A stretch of DNA of 64,000 nucleotides from Omphiscola glabra (lineage: Eukaryota > Mollusca > Gastropoda > Lymnaeidae): assembly GCA_964017045.1 (NCBI GenBank), contig OZ024806.1:24840003-24904002 (forward strand). Direction: 5' to 3'. Positions 42,810-55,349 of this stretch are shown here, one piece after another. Position numbers and translations under genes: made by a program. Within the stretch, counting starts at the first letter, position 1. Every line of letters begins with the position of its first letter. Below the pieces are notes generated by a model that saw only the letters and a list, made by a program, of their open reading frames with translations, did not search any database and had not been told where the DNA came from.

Positions 42810-45785
42810 CGACGACAGTTAGTGGACTCTATGAAATATCGCTAAGTTCGATATATATTATGTTCTGTATTTTTAAGGCTAATCTTGTTAAAGGCGTACA
42901 ATGTTCAATTACAAATATCGCACTGGCCGCTCCAGATTATAAACCGGTGTCTTACAGCCTGTAGTTCGCTGAATATATAGGCATTTTTATTCATTTATTT
43001 TTTGCAACTTCACAAGTTTAAATATTTCAATAAAACTGTATTTAATTAATGGTGGCATTTGTCTTTAAAAAAATTAATAAATACCGGTATAATTGATTCC
43101 GTGTGTGATGGGTTATATCAAGTGGACACTTTAAAAAATGAGAATTTTTTAAAATTAAAAATAAACAGGCGCAAAACAAATTTCACATTTCATCAATTAT
43201 TATATCGAAAGCATTTGTGTTTTCTTTTAATGTGCTACTTTTGTTACAATGTTTCCTGCTTAACAGAGGTTAAAATGATACGTAGCCTACATGTATTATG
43301 TACCACCGATTTGCTCAAATTTTGTTAAATATTTTTGTTTCTTGATGGGAATCTATCACATAGCTTAAAAAGAATTTTTGTGAACGGGTATTTTGATTTT
43401 CAATTTTTTTAAAAATAATGTACTGGTACCTACTAGTTTTAGAAGAAAAATATCTATTCCTAATTTGTTCAATTTAAAAATTAATTATGTGGATTGGGTA
43501 AACAAAAAAGTGTCTTGAAAGATGTCTAAGAGGCAATTTGTAATTAATTTGAAAAAAAAGCTATTTGATTTTGAAATTACAAATACGCATTTCAATCAAC
43601 TGAATATTGGGAAATATATATATATATATTATTTGCCTACGGCTTCCTTTGGATAAAATCATACATTAATAAATATATAATGTCTTTTGTAAACAAATCA
43701 TGTCTTCTTAAAATAGTTATGCCGTTCATATACGATTTATAAAAATGATCAGTTTTCAAAACTCATAAAAATGTATAGAACTATCTAATTAACAGCTTTT
43801 TTTTTTTTTTTTTTTTTTTAATGTGGTAAAATGTGTAATTATTTGGAAAAATTAGTCTAATTGTATAGGTAATTTGTTGTTTTTGATTTAAATTACGTTC
43901 AGCATGTAAAATAATGTTTTAATTTCTTTTTAGTGATGGAAACCAATTTAATAATTTTTTTTTTTGTGTCTCTTGAAAATTCATTTATTAATTAAGTAGC
44001 TATCCCTCATCCCCAATGCAAATATACATTATGTTTGTTTGCCTCACACAAGCAGGTCAAGCACTTCTCCGTTTTGCGCCCCCCCCCCCCCACTTTTTTT
44101 CCACCCTGCATTGAAGGATGATAATTAAGAAAATATTATCATCACATTTTTAAAACGCTAAAATATCCGAGGCACCCTGCGTCGTAGTTCTAAGGTTATG
44201 TAACACCTACAGTTTTCAACTAGAATATAATTCGTTGCTTTCCAATTAAGTGTAGAATGTAGCAAAACTAAATTCAGATATGTGCTCAAATGCATTCTTG
44301 TATTTTGAATTTATCAAAAATTTACTTGAGGCTATAAAGATTTAATAGGCGATATTAATCTAGGGCAAAAGCGTCCCCTCAAGCTTGACACAACTAGATT
44401 GAATATAGTTTGCGTCCCCTGGTGCAGAATTTAAGATGCCTTTGATCGTTACTATGGCTAATTTGGCGCTCCCCGCCAGAAAGTTTGAAATACAACCTCA
44501 ACATTTTCTGAAAGAAGCAACAATTTCAAGTATTCAACAAAATGCACCCCTCCATTTTCAGTTTGCATGACTGTCCTTAGCACCTTAGATTTCTGCACAG
44601 TTTTATTTTCAACAGTTTTTAGTTTCAACGCTTTGACTGAATTAGTAACGTTAGACTTAGCACCACTTTCTTCCAATGGTTGGAGTCCAACATTTCATTC
44701 GCTAAAGCTCATGTCTTGTGCTCTATCTGTTTCGCTACAAACATCTTGAATTAGTCGAATTTTCAATTCGGCAGGTGCTGATTGACTTTGGCTTACCTGC
44801 TGGAGGTGCTAAGCTGCTTTCTTGTTTGTTTAGTTACAAAAGTTGGTGGTTGATATGACATTTTTGTCTGCTTTATATTTTGTTTGTGACTTGAAGTTGC
44901 TGTAAGATTTAAAGTATTTTGATTACAATTACATTTTTAGTTTCAATATTTTTTAACGGCAAAATAACAATGTGTGTCATATTACGTCTTAAAACAGGAA
45001 GATGCCAGAAATTAGTAATAATTTCTTTTCTAAGAATACTCAATGAATATGGTTATATGAAATAAATATCTCCCACTGAGTTTAATCAAAGAACTTGTCT
45101 TTACTTTAAATCTGTTAATAACTTATATATCTATTATTTTATTTCGACTGACTGTCTGTGCTCATACCTATTACTGTACGGGCCGGGTCACCAATATGGC
45201 CGGGCACCGCAATACGGCCTAAGCTGCTACCATGGTAAGTACGCCAATGGGTCGGGATATTCACGTTCTCCTATAACCAGTTCAAAATCAGAACGACCCC
45301 CCACCCCCCCAAAAAAAAAAAAACTAACCGATATCGTGCTGGACATATTAATATTTGCAGGTTAGCGCGATGTTTTATTTTATCTTGTGCCGGCTGATGA
45401 TTAATAATGAATGTCCCATGGGTTTCGATAATGAAATACATGTCAGTGGACGAGCGACATGTCAGTGGACGGGCTAGGATGACGGATTCTGATGTCTTTA
45501 TTCCAGGCCTCTGCATGTAGCGTTACTCAAACAGTATCTTGGCGAGTATGTCAATCAAATTACGATTGTGGTTATAGAACTATCACTCAAGGACATAAAT
45601 ATTGTTATGATTGCATGATAAAAATACCAATAATGGCAAAAAATACCATCCACATTATATGTATAGAAATATCGCTCATGGTGTACAATGCATGTGCGAT
45701 TATTTACAAGGGACTAACACTCCCCGCCCAAAAAGTCTGATTACATGTATTTCAATTTATTGATGGCCTCAATTCTAAACTATCA
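42810..45785. other. Long AT-rich stretch, no gene seen
   Basis: It contains a TA tract near 43616-43629, a T run of about 20 near 43797-43819, and a C run near 44081-44093. Short frames of 60-89 codons have no recognisable content. A 20-bp direct repeat with gacatgtcagtggacg lies near 45437-45470. Confidence 0.5.
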
Positions 45786-45789
45786 GTTG

Positions 45790-46350
45790 GATTACATGGT
45801 GTAGGAATACCACTCAAAATACCTGTCCGATTATATGATGTAGGAATACAACACAAACGAACTGTAGATCGCATGTTATGGAAATATAACTCAAACCGCC
45901 AGTCCAATTACATGTTATTGGAATACCTCTCCAACTAACATTCCTGTTATATGTTATGGGAATACCACTCAAAATGCCAAACCGATTACATTTTATAGGA
46001 ATACCACTCAAGTTACCAGTTCGATGGCATGTTATGGGAACACTAAAATTATTATTCCGATTGCATGTTATGTGAATACCACTCAAACTTTCAGTTTGAT
46101 TGCATGTTATTGGAATACTACTCAAACTCTAAGTTCGTTTGCATATTATGGGAATACCACTCACACTACAAGTCCATAGCATTCTTATGGGAATACCACT
46201 CAAACTATCCGATTGCTTCTTGTGGGATTGCCACTCAAACTACAAGTCTGACACCAAGTTATGGGAATACTACTCAAACTATCCGATTGCTTCTTGTGGG
46301 ATTGCCACTCAAACTACAAGTCTGACACCAAGTTATGGGAATACTACTCA
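45790..46350. repeat. Minisatellite, ~40-bp unit x ~14
   Basis: Units carry tgcatgttatgggaatacca and ctcaaactaccagtccgatt. Right-hand units recur as a larger block: the segment with cttgtgggattgccactcaa is duplicated ~80 bp apart. Confidence 0.88.
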
Positions 46351-48130
46351 ATACACAAATCGGAATGCATGTATAAAAAATACCCACCATAGCCTTAAAT
46401 ACGAGTCAGATGACATGTTAGGAAATGTCACTTAAAATAACAGTCCCATTTATAATTTTGAAAAGACACTGCACATGTTGCAAAGTTTGAAGAATTAAGA
46501 AGTCTTAAGAAACGTATACTGCGCAGTGCCTTTAGGAAGAGACGGGGGCAACAATTAAAACAAAGCATACAAAAACAACAGAATAAACGATTAGAATGAT
46601 GTCTAAATGTGAGTATCGATTACCCGATGGGGCAGTAAAAATACGATGTAGTTAATGGCCTCCAAATTAGGAATGCAAGGATTCGAAAAATGCCCGAATA
46701 CCGATTAATCGACTAACTGAGTTTATAGTTTGTTTATAGCTTTGAAATGCTTGTTACTGGGGCCTAATTATAAATTATGGGTGGCCTAATATATGAAACT
46801 CTAATGGGGACATATTGACTCTCGGATATAAGTCCGGGCCTTCGTCTAATTTTTAAGCACATTCGCTACAGCGACATCAAACGTATATGTTTAAGAGACA
46901 CTGATTTACAGGTAGTCGGCCTACTGTTAAACCATACTTATTTTAGGTGATTCGAAAAACAGAAGCCAGCGCCACAAATTGATACAAATAATTGAATCTC
47001 ACGCAGGGACATTCCAAGCGGGAAGAGGGGAGGGAAGCCTCTTTAGGGGGTGATATTCAGGGGACGCCAAATTCATCTTTTTTTTTTAATCCCTAATACA
47101 TATAGTTATAAGTGTCATTAGGGAAGATATCGTCACAATTCAGGTTTTAGCCTTGGTGCACCTTTCGCGTTCCACGCCACTGCTCCCTCCTAGAGGTATA
47201 AAATTAGGCTCTGATTACCAGTGCATCTTGACCAGTGGACTCTCTTCGACCACCTTATTCTAAATTGACCAGTAACGTGGCTAGCCTTAAGCTGTTAAAG
47301 AGTGTCGCTAATTTCAAAGGCTGACGTCATGCAAGTGTCAATGCAAGATTTGACATGTAAAACTAGACACACGGACATTGACGTTGTTACATATGTTGTT
47401 AGCAGCCGTAACAATTAATTTTGAAAATACTTATTGGAGGGTGAAATTTAGAAATGTTTTACTCCGATGGTTATGCGATATAAACGTGAATATTTAAACT
47501 TGGGTAAATTGTTGCTGCCCTCGACTCAAACACCAGCTATGTTTCTGTCCATGTCTCACATGCCAGCTATGTTGCTGGCGCAGGAATTTCTAATATCTTA
47601 GTTCAAGCTCGAAACTTAAGACACATTGTTTTGAATTTCAAACACATTGGTAGACGTCGTAAACGTGTTTTTGCATATGCTATTTCAATCTTGACAGCTT
47701 TGTTAATAATTTATTAGTGTTTTTTTGGTGCGTGTTTTGGTCAAGAGAGTATTTGTGTAGCTGTTGCTATGTGCTTGCTATTCGTGACGCATTTTGGTAC
47801 GGGAGATGACGTTGGTTGTTACGGTTTAGTAGTACTAATGGGGTTGCAGAAAGAAAGTGGATGAAAGAAGACATGCTTTGCTTTTCAATGGAGACCTATA
47901 TGACCAATAAGACATATATGTCGTAGAGATCATTGATTTGTTGAATAATTACTCCTACAAGTAACGAAGTGCGAAGTCTTGTACCTATATTAGTAAAAAA
48001 TACATGTGTACATTCCTTGAACAAATAGGTAAAAATTACAAAGTCTTGTGACTATATTAGTACAAAATATATGTGTACATTCCTTGAACAAATGCCTTCA
48101 CAATACCGAATGTCGTGAGCAAAAGTGTTT
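46351..48130. other. Unique DNA, no gene recognised
   Basis: A possible CAGTGG-type hAT end (ccacgccactg near 47174-47184) lacks a partner. Short direct repeats of ccagctatgtt lie near 47530-47570. Confidence 0.45.
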
Positions 48131-48134
48131 TCAA

Positions 48135-48550
48135 AGAGCCTGTCATAGGCAACCGTTTCGTCCCAGCTTCTTCGCAAACTAGTTGCGATGTGGAAACCCA
48201 CTGTAGAACAACTCTTCTAGGGCGTCCGATGCTTCCTCGAGATTGGTGGAGGAAGATATTAAGACGTAAATTTACCATTTCAACTTCTAGGAAAGTCGAT
48301 CGTGTCAACTGTGTGTGTATGCACCATGTCAGACCGAACATGTGTCCTTGGGTCGGAACGGCCTCCAGTAGAAATTCCGATCGAGTGGACACGGGTCCTG
48401 GCAAAGTAACATCTCCAACGTGCCGCTTCGCGCCCCTTTATTCGGGCTTGGGGGGGGGGGATGCTATGGGGAGGGCATAAGGAGCAATAGCTCAACGGCC
48501 CGCTGACGCCATTTCCTAATGTGTCATTTCCTAATGTGACATCACAAACC
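48135..48550. mobile_element. Dispersed repeat family A, copy 2
   Basis: It aligns with about 3895-4245, sharing aaccgtttcg, ggaaac, gggcgtccga, cttcct, atattaagacg and cggcccgctgac...catttcctaatgtg in order. It has its own G run near 48451-48460. Family and termini are unknown. Confidence 0.62.
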
Positions 48551-48849
48551 TGCGATGCAAAGTAGATATAAATTTTACATCCGCAGTTCTACGATTGTTG
48601 CATTGGTTTTTATTGTATGTATGCTCATGTCTAGGGTCCACTTTAATGGTGCCATTGGCGGATCAAAGAAGAGTTACAATCCAACCCACCCTACTTTGTT
48701 TTTTTTTTAAATTCCAAATTATTGGTATATAAATAGAAAAGTGCATGTATCCGCCGACTACAAATAATTTATCTAACCCATCACGTGATTCTATTTAAAG
48801 AAATTTAGAGATCTCGATGAAAAATTAATAGTACATTTCAAATTGCATC

Positions 48850-49180
48850 AGATTTTTCCAATGTTGCTCATTGATTTGTCCGATGTCGCTCTTTGATTTG
48901 TCCAATGCTGCTCTTTGATTTGTCCAATGTCGCTCTTTGATGTGTCCAATGTGGCTCTTTGATTTGTCCGATGTCGCTCTTTGATTTGTCCAATGCTGCT
49001 CTTTGATTTGTCCAATGTCGCTCTTTGATTTGTCCAATGTCGCTCATTGATTTGTCCGATGTCGCTCTTTGATTTGTCCAATGCTGCTCTTTGATTTGTC
49101 CAATGTCGCTCTTTGATGTGTCCAATGTGGCTCTTTGATTTGTCCAATGTCGCTCTTTGATTTGTCCAATGTTGATCTGT
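48850..49180. repeat. 21-bp minisatellite, stop-free in all three minus frames
   Basis: About 15 copies of ttgatttgtccaatgtcgctc. On the minus strand three overlapping frames of 70-99 codons stay open (for example DKSKSDIGQ / TNQRATL). Three simultaneous open frames is a property of the unit, not evidence for a protein. Confidence 0.93.
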
Positions 49181-49390
49181 TCATACCCCCTTTCCCCATC
49201 CCCCTTTTTGAAGTACGCCAGGGAATTTTAACGCATATTATTTAATTACAGTTAAAAGTCTCTAATGTGTCCGTTACGCCTAACCTTAGGATTGACAAAG
49301 CAAATGAGTTTTCCAATCAATAAATTAGAAATCATTAATCAGCAAGGTTTCTCTAAAAGTTTTCTTTTAAAATTTCATCAAGCATTAGAC

Positions 49391-49587
49391 CAGTGGTTCT
49401 CAACCTTTCTAAAGCCGTCACCCTTTAATACAGTTATGTATTTTGTGGCGAACCCCAACTACAAAATTAGTATCTTTAGTACTTAGTACTTGTATAGTAT
49501 AATTGTTTTCCGATGGTCTTAATCGACCCCTGGGAAAGGGCTGTTCTACCCCCAAAAGGGTCACGACCTACAGGTTCGGAACCGCTG
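49391..49587 (+). mobile_element. SPIN-like hAT non-autonomous element, copy 2
   Basis: A 197-bp element begins cagtggttctcaacctttct and ends ttcggaaccgctg. It is flanked by cattagac at 49383-49390 and at 49588-49595, a perfect 8-bp duplication. Interior blocks tgtggcgaaccccaac, ttttccgatggtctta and cgacccctgggaaaggg align with the other copies and with SPIN as I remember it. No transposase remains. Confidence 0.88.
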
Positions 49588-49649
49588 CATTAGACGCTAC
49601 TGATTAGATAAACAATAATCGATTTCATGCTAAGACCTAATTAATTCAA

Positions 49650-50640
49650 GACGGGTTGAACTAAAGATTGGATGCACATTGAATTGATGCAAGGATGGTT
49701 GAACTAAAGATTGGATGCACATTGGATTGATGCAAAGATGGTTGAACTAAAGATGGGATGCACATTGGATTGATGCAAGGATGATTGAACTAAAGATTGG
49801 ATGCACATTGAATTGATGCAAGGAGGATTGAACTAAAGATTGGATGCACATTGGATTGATGCAAGGAGGATTGAAATAAAGATAGGATGCACATTGAATT
49901 GAGGCAAGGATGGTTGAACTAAAGATTGGATGCACATTGGATTGATGCAAGGATGATTGAACTAAAGATTGGATGCACATTGAATTGATGCAAGGATGGT
50001 TGAACTAAAGATTGGATGCACATTGGATTGATGCAAAGATGGTTGAACTAAAGATGGGATGCACATTGGATTGATGCAAGGATGATTTAACTAAAGATTG
50101 GATGCACATTGAATTGATGCAAGGAGGATTGAACTAAAGATTGGATGCACATTGAATTGATGCAAGGATGGTTGAACTAAAGATTGGATGCACATTGGAT
50201 TGATGCAAGGATGATTGAACTAAAGATTGGATGCACATTGAATTAATGCAAGGATGGTTGAACTAAAGATTGGATGCACATTGGATTGATGCAAGGAGGA
50301 TTGAACTAAAGATTGGATGCACATTGAATTGATGCAAAGATAGTTGAACTAAAGATGGGATGCACATTGGATTGATGCAAGGATGGTTGAACTAAAGATT
50401 GGATGCACATTGGATTGATGCAAGGATGATTGAACTAAAGATTGGATGCACATTGAATTGATGCAAGGATGGTTGAACTAAAGATTGGATGCACATTGGA
50501 TTGATGCAAGGATGATTGAACTAAAGATTGGATGCACATTGGATTGATGCAAGGAGGATTGAACTAAAGATTGGATGCACATTGAATTGATTCAAGGATG
50601 ATTGAACTAAAAATTGAATGCACATTATGTTGATGAAAGG
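49650..50640. repeat. 43-bp minisatellite with 301-bp (7-mer) higher-order repeat
   Basis: About 23 monomers like actaaagattggatgcacat plus tgaattgatgcaaggatggttga. The variant gcaaagat...gatggg recurs at 49732, 50033 and 50334, i.e. every 301 bp, showing amplification of 7-monomer blocks. Confidence 0.95.
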
Positions 50641-50904
50641 ATGGGTTGATCTATGGCTTAGATGCATTGAATAGATACACGGTGGGCTGAAATACAAAAA
50701 GTCTATTTGAAAATATTGGGTAATTATTACATGTCTTAGAATTAATCGAATATTAAATCCAGATATAAGCCATAAAGAATGTTCTTAAGCACTAGGATTG
50801 TTCTTTAAAGTCAACAATACATGAAACTCACTGAATATTGTGTACCATTAAAAATGACTAGACAAAAATATTTTTAATAACATTTCCTTCATTTCTCAAA
50901 TATT

Positions 50905-51310
50905 TCATGGTGAGTAAACTATGTCACTCTTTCAATATAATGAAAAATTTGATGGTGAGTAAAATATGTCACTCTTTTAATATAAGGAAAAATGTCATGG
51001 TGAGTAAAATATGTCACTCTTTTAATATAAGGAAAAATGTCATGGTGAGTAAACTATGTCACTCTTTTAATATAAGGAAAAATGTTATGGTGAGTAAACT
51101 ATGTCACACTTTTAATATAAGGAAAAATGTCATGGTGAGTAAACTATGTCACTCTTTTAATATAACGAAAAATGTCATGGTGAGTCAACTATGTCACTCT
51201 TTTAATATCAGGAAAAATGTCATGGTGAGTAAAATATGTCACTCTTATAATATAAGGAAAAATGTCATGGTGAGTAAAATATGTCACTCTTTTAATATAA
51301 GGAAAATTTT
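50905..51310. repeat. 45-bp minisatellite x 9, open on plus strand
   Basis: Units contain atggtgagtaaactatgtca and ctcttttaatataagg. As 45 bp is 15 codons, the plus strand reads MVSKLCHSFNIRKNV nine times, starting with ATG in every unit. I see no flanking gene context. Each unit also carries a splice-donor-like atggtgagta. Confidence 0.92.
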
Positions 51311-51539
51311 CAAATTTACATAAAATGTGTTATTGAAAATGTGCATCAATTCTTAAGATTAAAGCAATTCTAGCTCGAACTGAAATGAGTACATTAAAGT
51401 TGTTTGCATAGCAAATAGTTTTGAGAATATCAAATAATTCTGAACATAGCTAATCGTAATGTTTAAGAGTATGACGTACAGTTTTGATTAAAACAAAAAG
51501 TTTCATAAAAAATTGTTGTATAACAAAAAGTTGTGTTTA

Positions 51540-51760
51540 GAAGAGCTCCGCAATCGGTATGCTGCGGCACACTGTCCAACACTGCGTTGACAGAAATCTA
51601 TAAAATGATGTACAGTGGCACACTGTCGAGTACTGCGTTAACAGAAATCTATCCAACGGTGTACATCGGCACACTGTCGAATACTGCTTTAACCGAAATC
51701 TATCCAATGGTGTCTGAAACACCCTGTCCAACACTGCGGTAAAAGAAATCTGACCAATAC
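51540..51760. repeat. ~51-bp tandem array x ~4
   Basis: Units contain ggcacactgtccaacactgc and acagaaatctatccaatggt. The period of 51 bp keeps both strands partly open. Confidence 0.85.
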
Positions 51761-52189
51761 GGTCAGCTAACGATAACCTTTTCGATAACATTTAGCATTA
51801 CACGCCACTACGAGTGTTAACTAAATTATGTTAATTAGTATATTTTGGGGAAGTGCAATGTGTCTCGTAATTCTAAAAAACGCCAATGGTGTGCCGCGCG
51901 TTAAAAAATGTTTCAGATCTCTGGGGAATGTCATAAGTAATCTGAACGAATCTTTGACGAGGGTCGTTCAGTTGAACACACAAACTGAACCCACCCACCT
52001 TAAGAATTTTTCATTTCTCAGTGCGCTATGCATTGTATATTTAGAGAGAGAATTATGTAACAGGATTTCATTCAACCCCATTTCAATAACGAATCGATGT
52101 AAAAGCCAAGATATCGATCTCTGATACTTTACTTGCCTAATAATGCTTATATAAAGCATTGGCTCCTTGCCAATTATGGTAATTTTTCA

Positions 52190-52320
52190 CACGTTTCACA
52201 AGTAACACAACAAATAATTCTGTAGAGACATATCACTATGTATACAGAAGTAACCATTGCAACACTACACATAATTCTGTAGAGACATATCCCCATGTAT
52301 ACAGAAGTAACAAGTGTAAC
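52190..52320. repeat. ~61-bp direct repeat x 2
   Basis: ttctgtagagacatatc and catgtatacagaagtaac occur twice. Confidence 0.8.
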
Positions 52321-52424
52321 ATACATGGTAATCCCCAAAGAAAGATGACGACATTTTTGTTTAACATGAGTGTGTAAGATAGTGTAACTTCTTACTGACA
52401 ATTTACATGAGGGGTTTGTGTTTC

Positions 52425-52945
52425 CGAACCTGGATTCTGGTCCTGGAGTCTGGTTATGGAGTCTGGTCCTGGAGTCTTGTCCTAGAGTCCGGTCCTGGAG
52501 TCTGGTCGTGGAGAATGGCCCTGGAGTCTGGTCGTGGAGACTGGCCCTGGAGTCTGGTCCTGGAGTCTGGACTTGGAGTCTGGTCCTGGAGTCTGGTCGT
52601 TGAGTCTGGTTCCGGGATCCGGTCCTGGAGTGTGGTCCTGGAGTGTGGTCCTGGAGTGTGGTCCTGGAGTCTGGTCGTGGAGTCTGAATCTGGAGTCTAG
52701 TCCTGGAATCTGGTCCTGGAGTCAGGTCCTGGAATCTGGTCCTGCAGTCTTGTCCTGGAGTCTGGTCCTGGAATCTGGTCCTGGAGTCTGGTCCTGGAGT
52801 CTGGTCCTGGAGTCTGGTCCTGGAGTCTCGCCCTGGAGTCTGGTCCTGTAGTCTGGTCCTGTAGTCTGGTCCTGGAGTCTGATCCTGGAGTCTGGTCCTG
52901 GAGTTTGGTCCTGGAGTCTGGTCCTGGAGTCTAGTCTCTGCTCTT
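52425..52945. repeat. 13-bp minisatellite x ~40, stop-free in every minus frame
   Basis: The unit is ctggtcctggagt. Because 13 is not a multiple of 3, each 39 bp cycles through all frames, giving the 13-residue period TPGPDSRTRLQDQ on the minus strand. This creates a 293-codon frame (52174-53055) and parallel frames on both strands. I treat it as non-coding. Confidence 0.93.
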
Positions 52946-53094
52946 TCCTCCGATGGAAGGTTGAACGGAGAGTTTCCTTCGATTTCCGCACGGCCCTTTT
53001 TTCTAATACATTTTCCCATTATTTTTTTTTTAAATTTCATGTTCAACAGCGACAAATGGCCAAACTGTCTCGCTTACCTCCGAGGCTCTTAACT

Positions 53095-53235
53095 ATTTCC
53101 CAACCGGAACCCCATCAGAGATGTTCTATCCATTGCCAAACCGGTCCCTCAACAGCGATCGTGCTACATTTGCCCTATCGGAACCCCATCTGAGATGCTG
53201 TATCCATTGCCCAACCGGAGCCTCACCAGTGATTT
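53095..53235. repeat. Degenerate duplication with aaccgga motifs
   Basis: ggaaccccatcagagatg and tatccattgcc recur about 83 bp apart in slightly changed form. Confidence 0.65.
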
Positions 53236-53419
53236 TCTCCCCACTCGATCAGGTAGAAACTAGAAACTATAGCTTCTGTCATATCTCCGTCTTAAACAAG
53301 TCATTATATTTACTCATGTATGTAGATAGTTATAGGCGCACCAGTAATCAAGGATATATATATACATTAATCTATACGTCAATATTCATTTGAAAGGTTG
53401 GGGGGGGGGGGCTTGATTT

Positions 53420-54072
53420 AATTGTCAACTTACTGGTGTGTAAACTGGTGTATAGTACTGGTGTGTAAACTGGTGTATAGTACTGGTGTGTAAACTGGTG
53501 CATAGTACTGGTGTGTAAACTGGTGTATAGTACTGGTGTGTAAACTGGTGTATAGTACGGTGTATAAACTGGTGTATAGTACTGGTGTGTAAACTGGTGT
53601 ATAGTACTGGTGTATAAACTGGTGTATAAACTGGTTTATAAACTGGTGTATAAACTGGTGTATAAACTGGTGTGTAAACTGGTGTATAGTTCTGGTGTGT
53701 AAACTGGTGTATAGTACTGGTGTATAAACTGGTGTATAAACTGGTGTATAGTACTGGTGTATAAACTGGTGTATAGTACTGGTGTGTAAACTGGTGTATA
53801 GTACTGGTGTATAGTACTGGTGTATAAACTGGTGTATAGTACTGGTGTATAAACTGGTGTATAGTACTGGTGTATAAACTGGTTATAGTACTGGTGTATA
53901 GTACTGGTGTATAGTACTGGTGTAGAAACTGGTGTATAGTACTGGTGTAAAAACTGGTGTATAGTATTGGTGTATTAACTGGTGTATAGTACTGGTGTAT
54001 AAACTGGTGTATAGTACAGGTGTATAAACTGGTGTATAGTAGTGGTGTATAAACTGGTGTATAGTACTGGTG
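53420..54072. repeat. Composite array of 12-13-bp units (actggtgtata)
   Basis: Mixtures of actggtgtataa and gtactggtgtgta in variable order over 650 bp. Confidence 0.93.
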
Positions 54073-55345
54073 GTAACCTTTGGGTGACCTTACTGGTCTT
54101 CATACACAACAAGTTAGAGACTTAGGGGAAGAGAAAAGTAAAAAATATAAGTCCTAAACTTTTCTAAAGACGTTAAGCTTCAAAAGGAGCATTTCGAGAA
54201 CTTGATTTTTTTAATGACATTTTCTGTTTTGATATTTAACACAAGGGTTAACTCGAAGTCAAAATGAGGGATATTGATAATATGAGGAAAGTGGTAAGTG
54301 GAGCAGGGGCGTACCTTTACTAAACGGTGCAAGGTACTAACTCCTAAAAATGCAACCTTGCTCACATAACCCCGTATTGCCGCCCCCCCCCCGGTGTTGT
54401 ACCCCCTTCTCACCTCTTGTTACGCCGCCGAGGGCATGCAAGACGTCACATGCCTTCGAAGCGTCTACAGGTCTTAATCCGGGACTTAATATAACACAGG
54501 CCAACATTTATAACGTCATGAGTTATTACGGGAATAAATAAATACATGCCAATGACAATGTCTTCTATATATTGACACATACGTATATCTAGTACTCAAC
54601 AATTTACCATATCAAAATTTGTCTGCTACGTGTACGCTATACAAAAACTAACACCTTGACCAAATCCCTTGCAATTTTTTGTGGATCTTATTACGGATAT
54701 CTCGAATGTGACATAACCTTGGTTTCAAGAATAATAAAATTGTTTATTTCTTCATTTTTTTTAAATTTTTAATAAATTTGTTTACCTCAAAGTAACCTTT
54801 TTGAACGAAGCGTAATGTAATACTCTTCTCTCTTTATGTAAATTGGGAAAACCCGCACTGACTTTCATATTAGAGACAATTTATTTGTAAAGTTTAATTA
54901 ATGTAGTCGAGTGCCCCCCAGGGGTTTTCGGGACGGGGGGGGGGGGGGGTGACTGTCTACAGTTTTAAATGATGTTTACAAATCCAAGAAAAAAGAACCA
55001 GGTCTTGAGAACTCTGATTTAATTTTTTTTTAGTGTTTTGTAAACAGAAATATTAGATGAAAGAAAAATGACAACATCAGAATCTGTAAAGATACCTAAA
55101 AGAGTAAAAAAGTTAATGACAGTGACAAGCGTTTAAGCATATAACAGCAATAGACATGGTGGATCACTCTGGATAACTCTGGAGAATGCTGGCTTAATCA
55201 ACGACTTACAATTGTAACAACTCTTCAATAAACATGGGAGGAGGAATACATCTGTATTTAATAAGGTATGCAACGTTTGTCACACTTACAGAGAGAGAAA
55301 TCATCATCTTAAATGATGATGAACATCAACGATGATTAATTAGAA
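54073..55345. other. AT-rich DNA, possible small MITE, no gene seen
   Basis: caggggcgta at 54304 and gttacgccgcc near 54420 could be the inverted ends of a small hAT-like MITE of about 130 bp, without a clear duplication. A G run of about 13 lies near 54936-54949. Confidence 0.4.
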
Positions 55346-55349
55346 GAGC

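Noticed and set aside
42599..42964. 121-codon plus-strand frame over the GC-rich patch
   Set aside because: The open frame reflects GC-rich palindromes. I recognise no domain, and the minus strand is equally open.
47000..47184. Another CAGTGG-family hAT MITE
   Set aside because: Only the right end ccacgccactg is visible. No matching left end or 8-bp duplication was found.
49650..50640. CRISPR-like array
   Set aside because: Copies are contiguous tandem monomers without unique spacers, and the genome is clearly eukaryotic.
52174..53055. 293-codon minus-strand frame as a collagen- or silk-like protein
   Set aside because: It is produced by a 13-bp unit that happens to lack stops in all frames. 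There is no signal peptide and no conserved flanking domain.
54304..54430. Small hAT MITE starting caggggcgta
   Set aside because: The two ends are only partly complementary and the flanks show no duplication, so it is noted only within the spacer entry.
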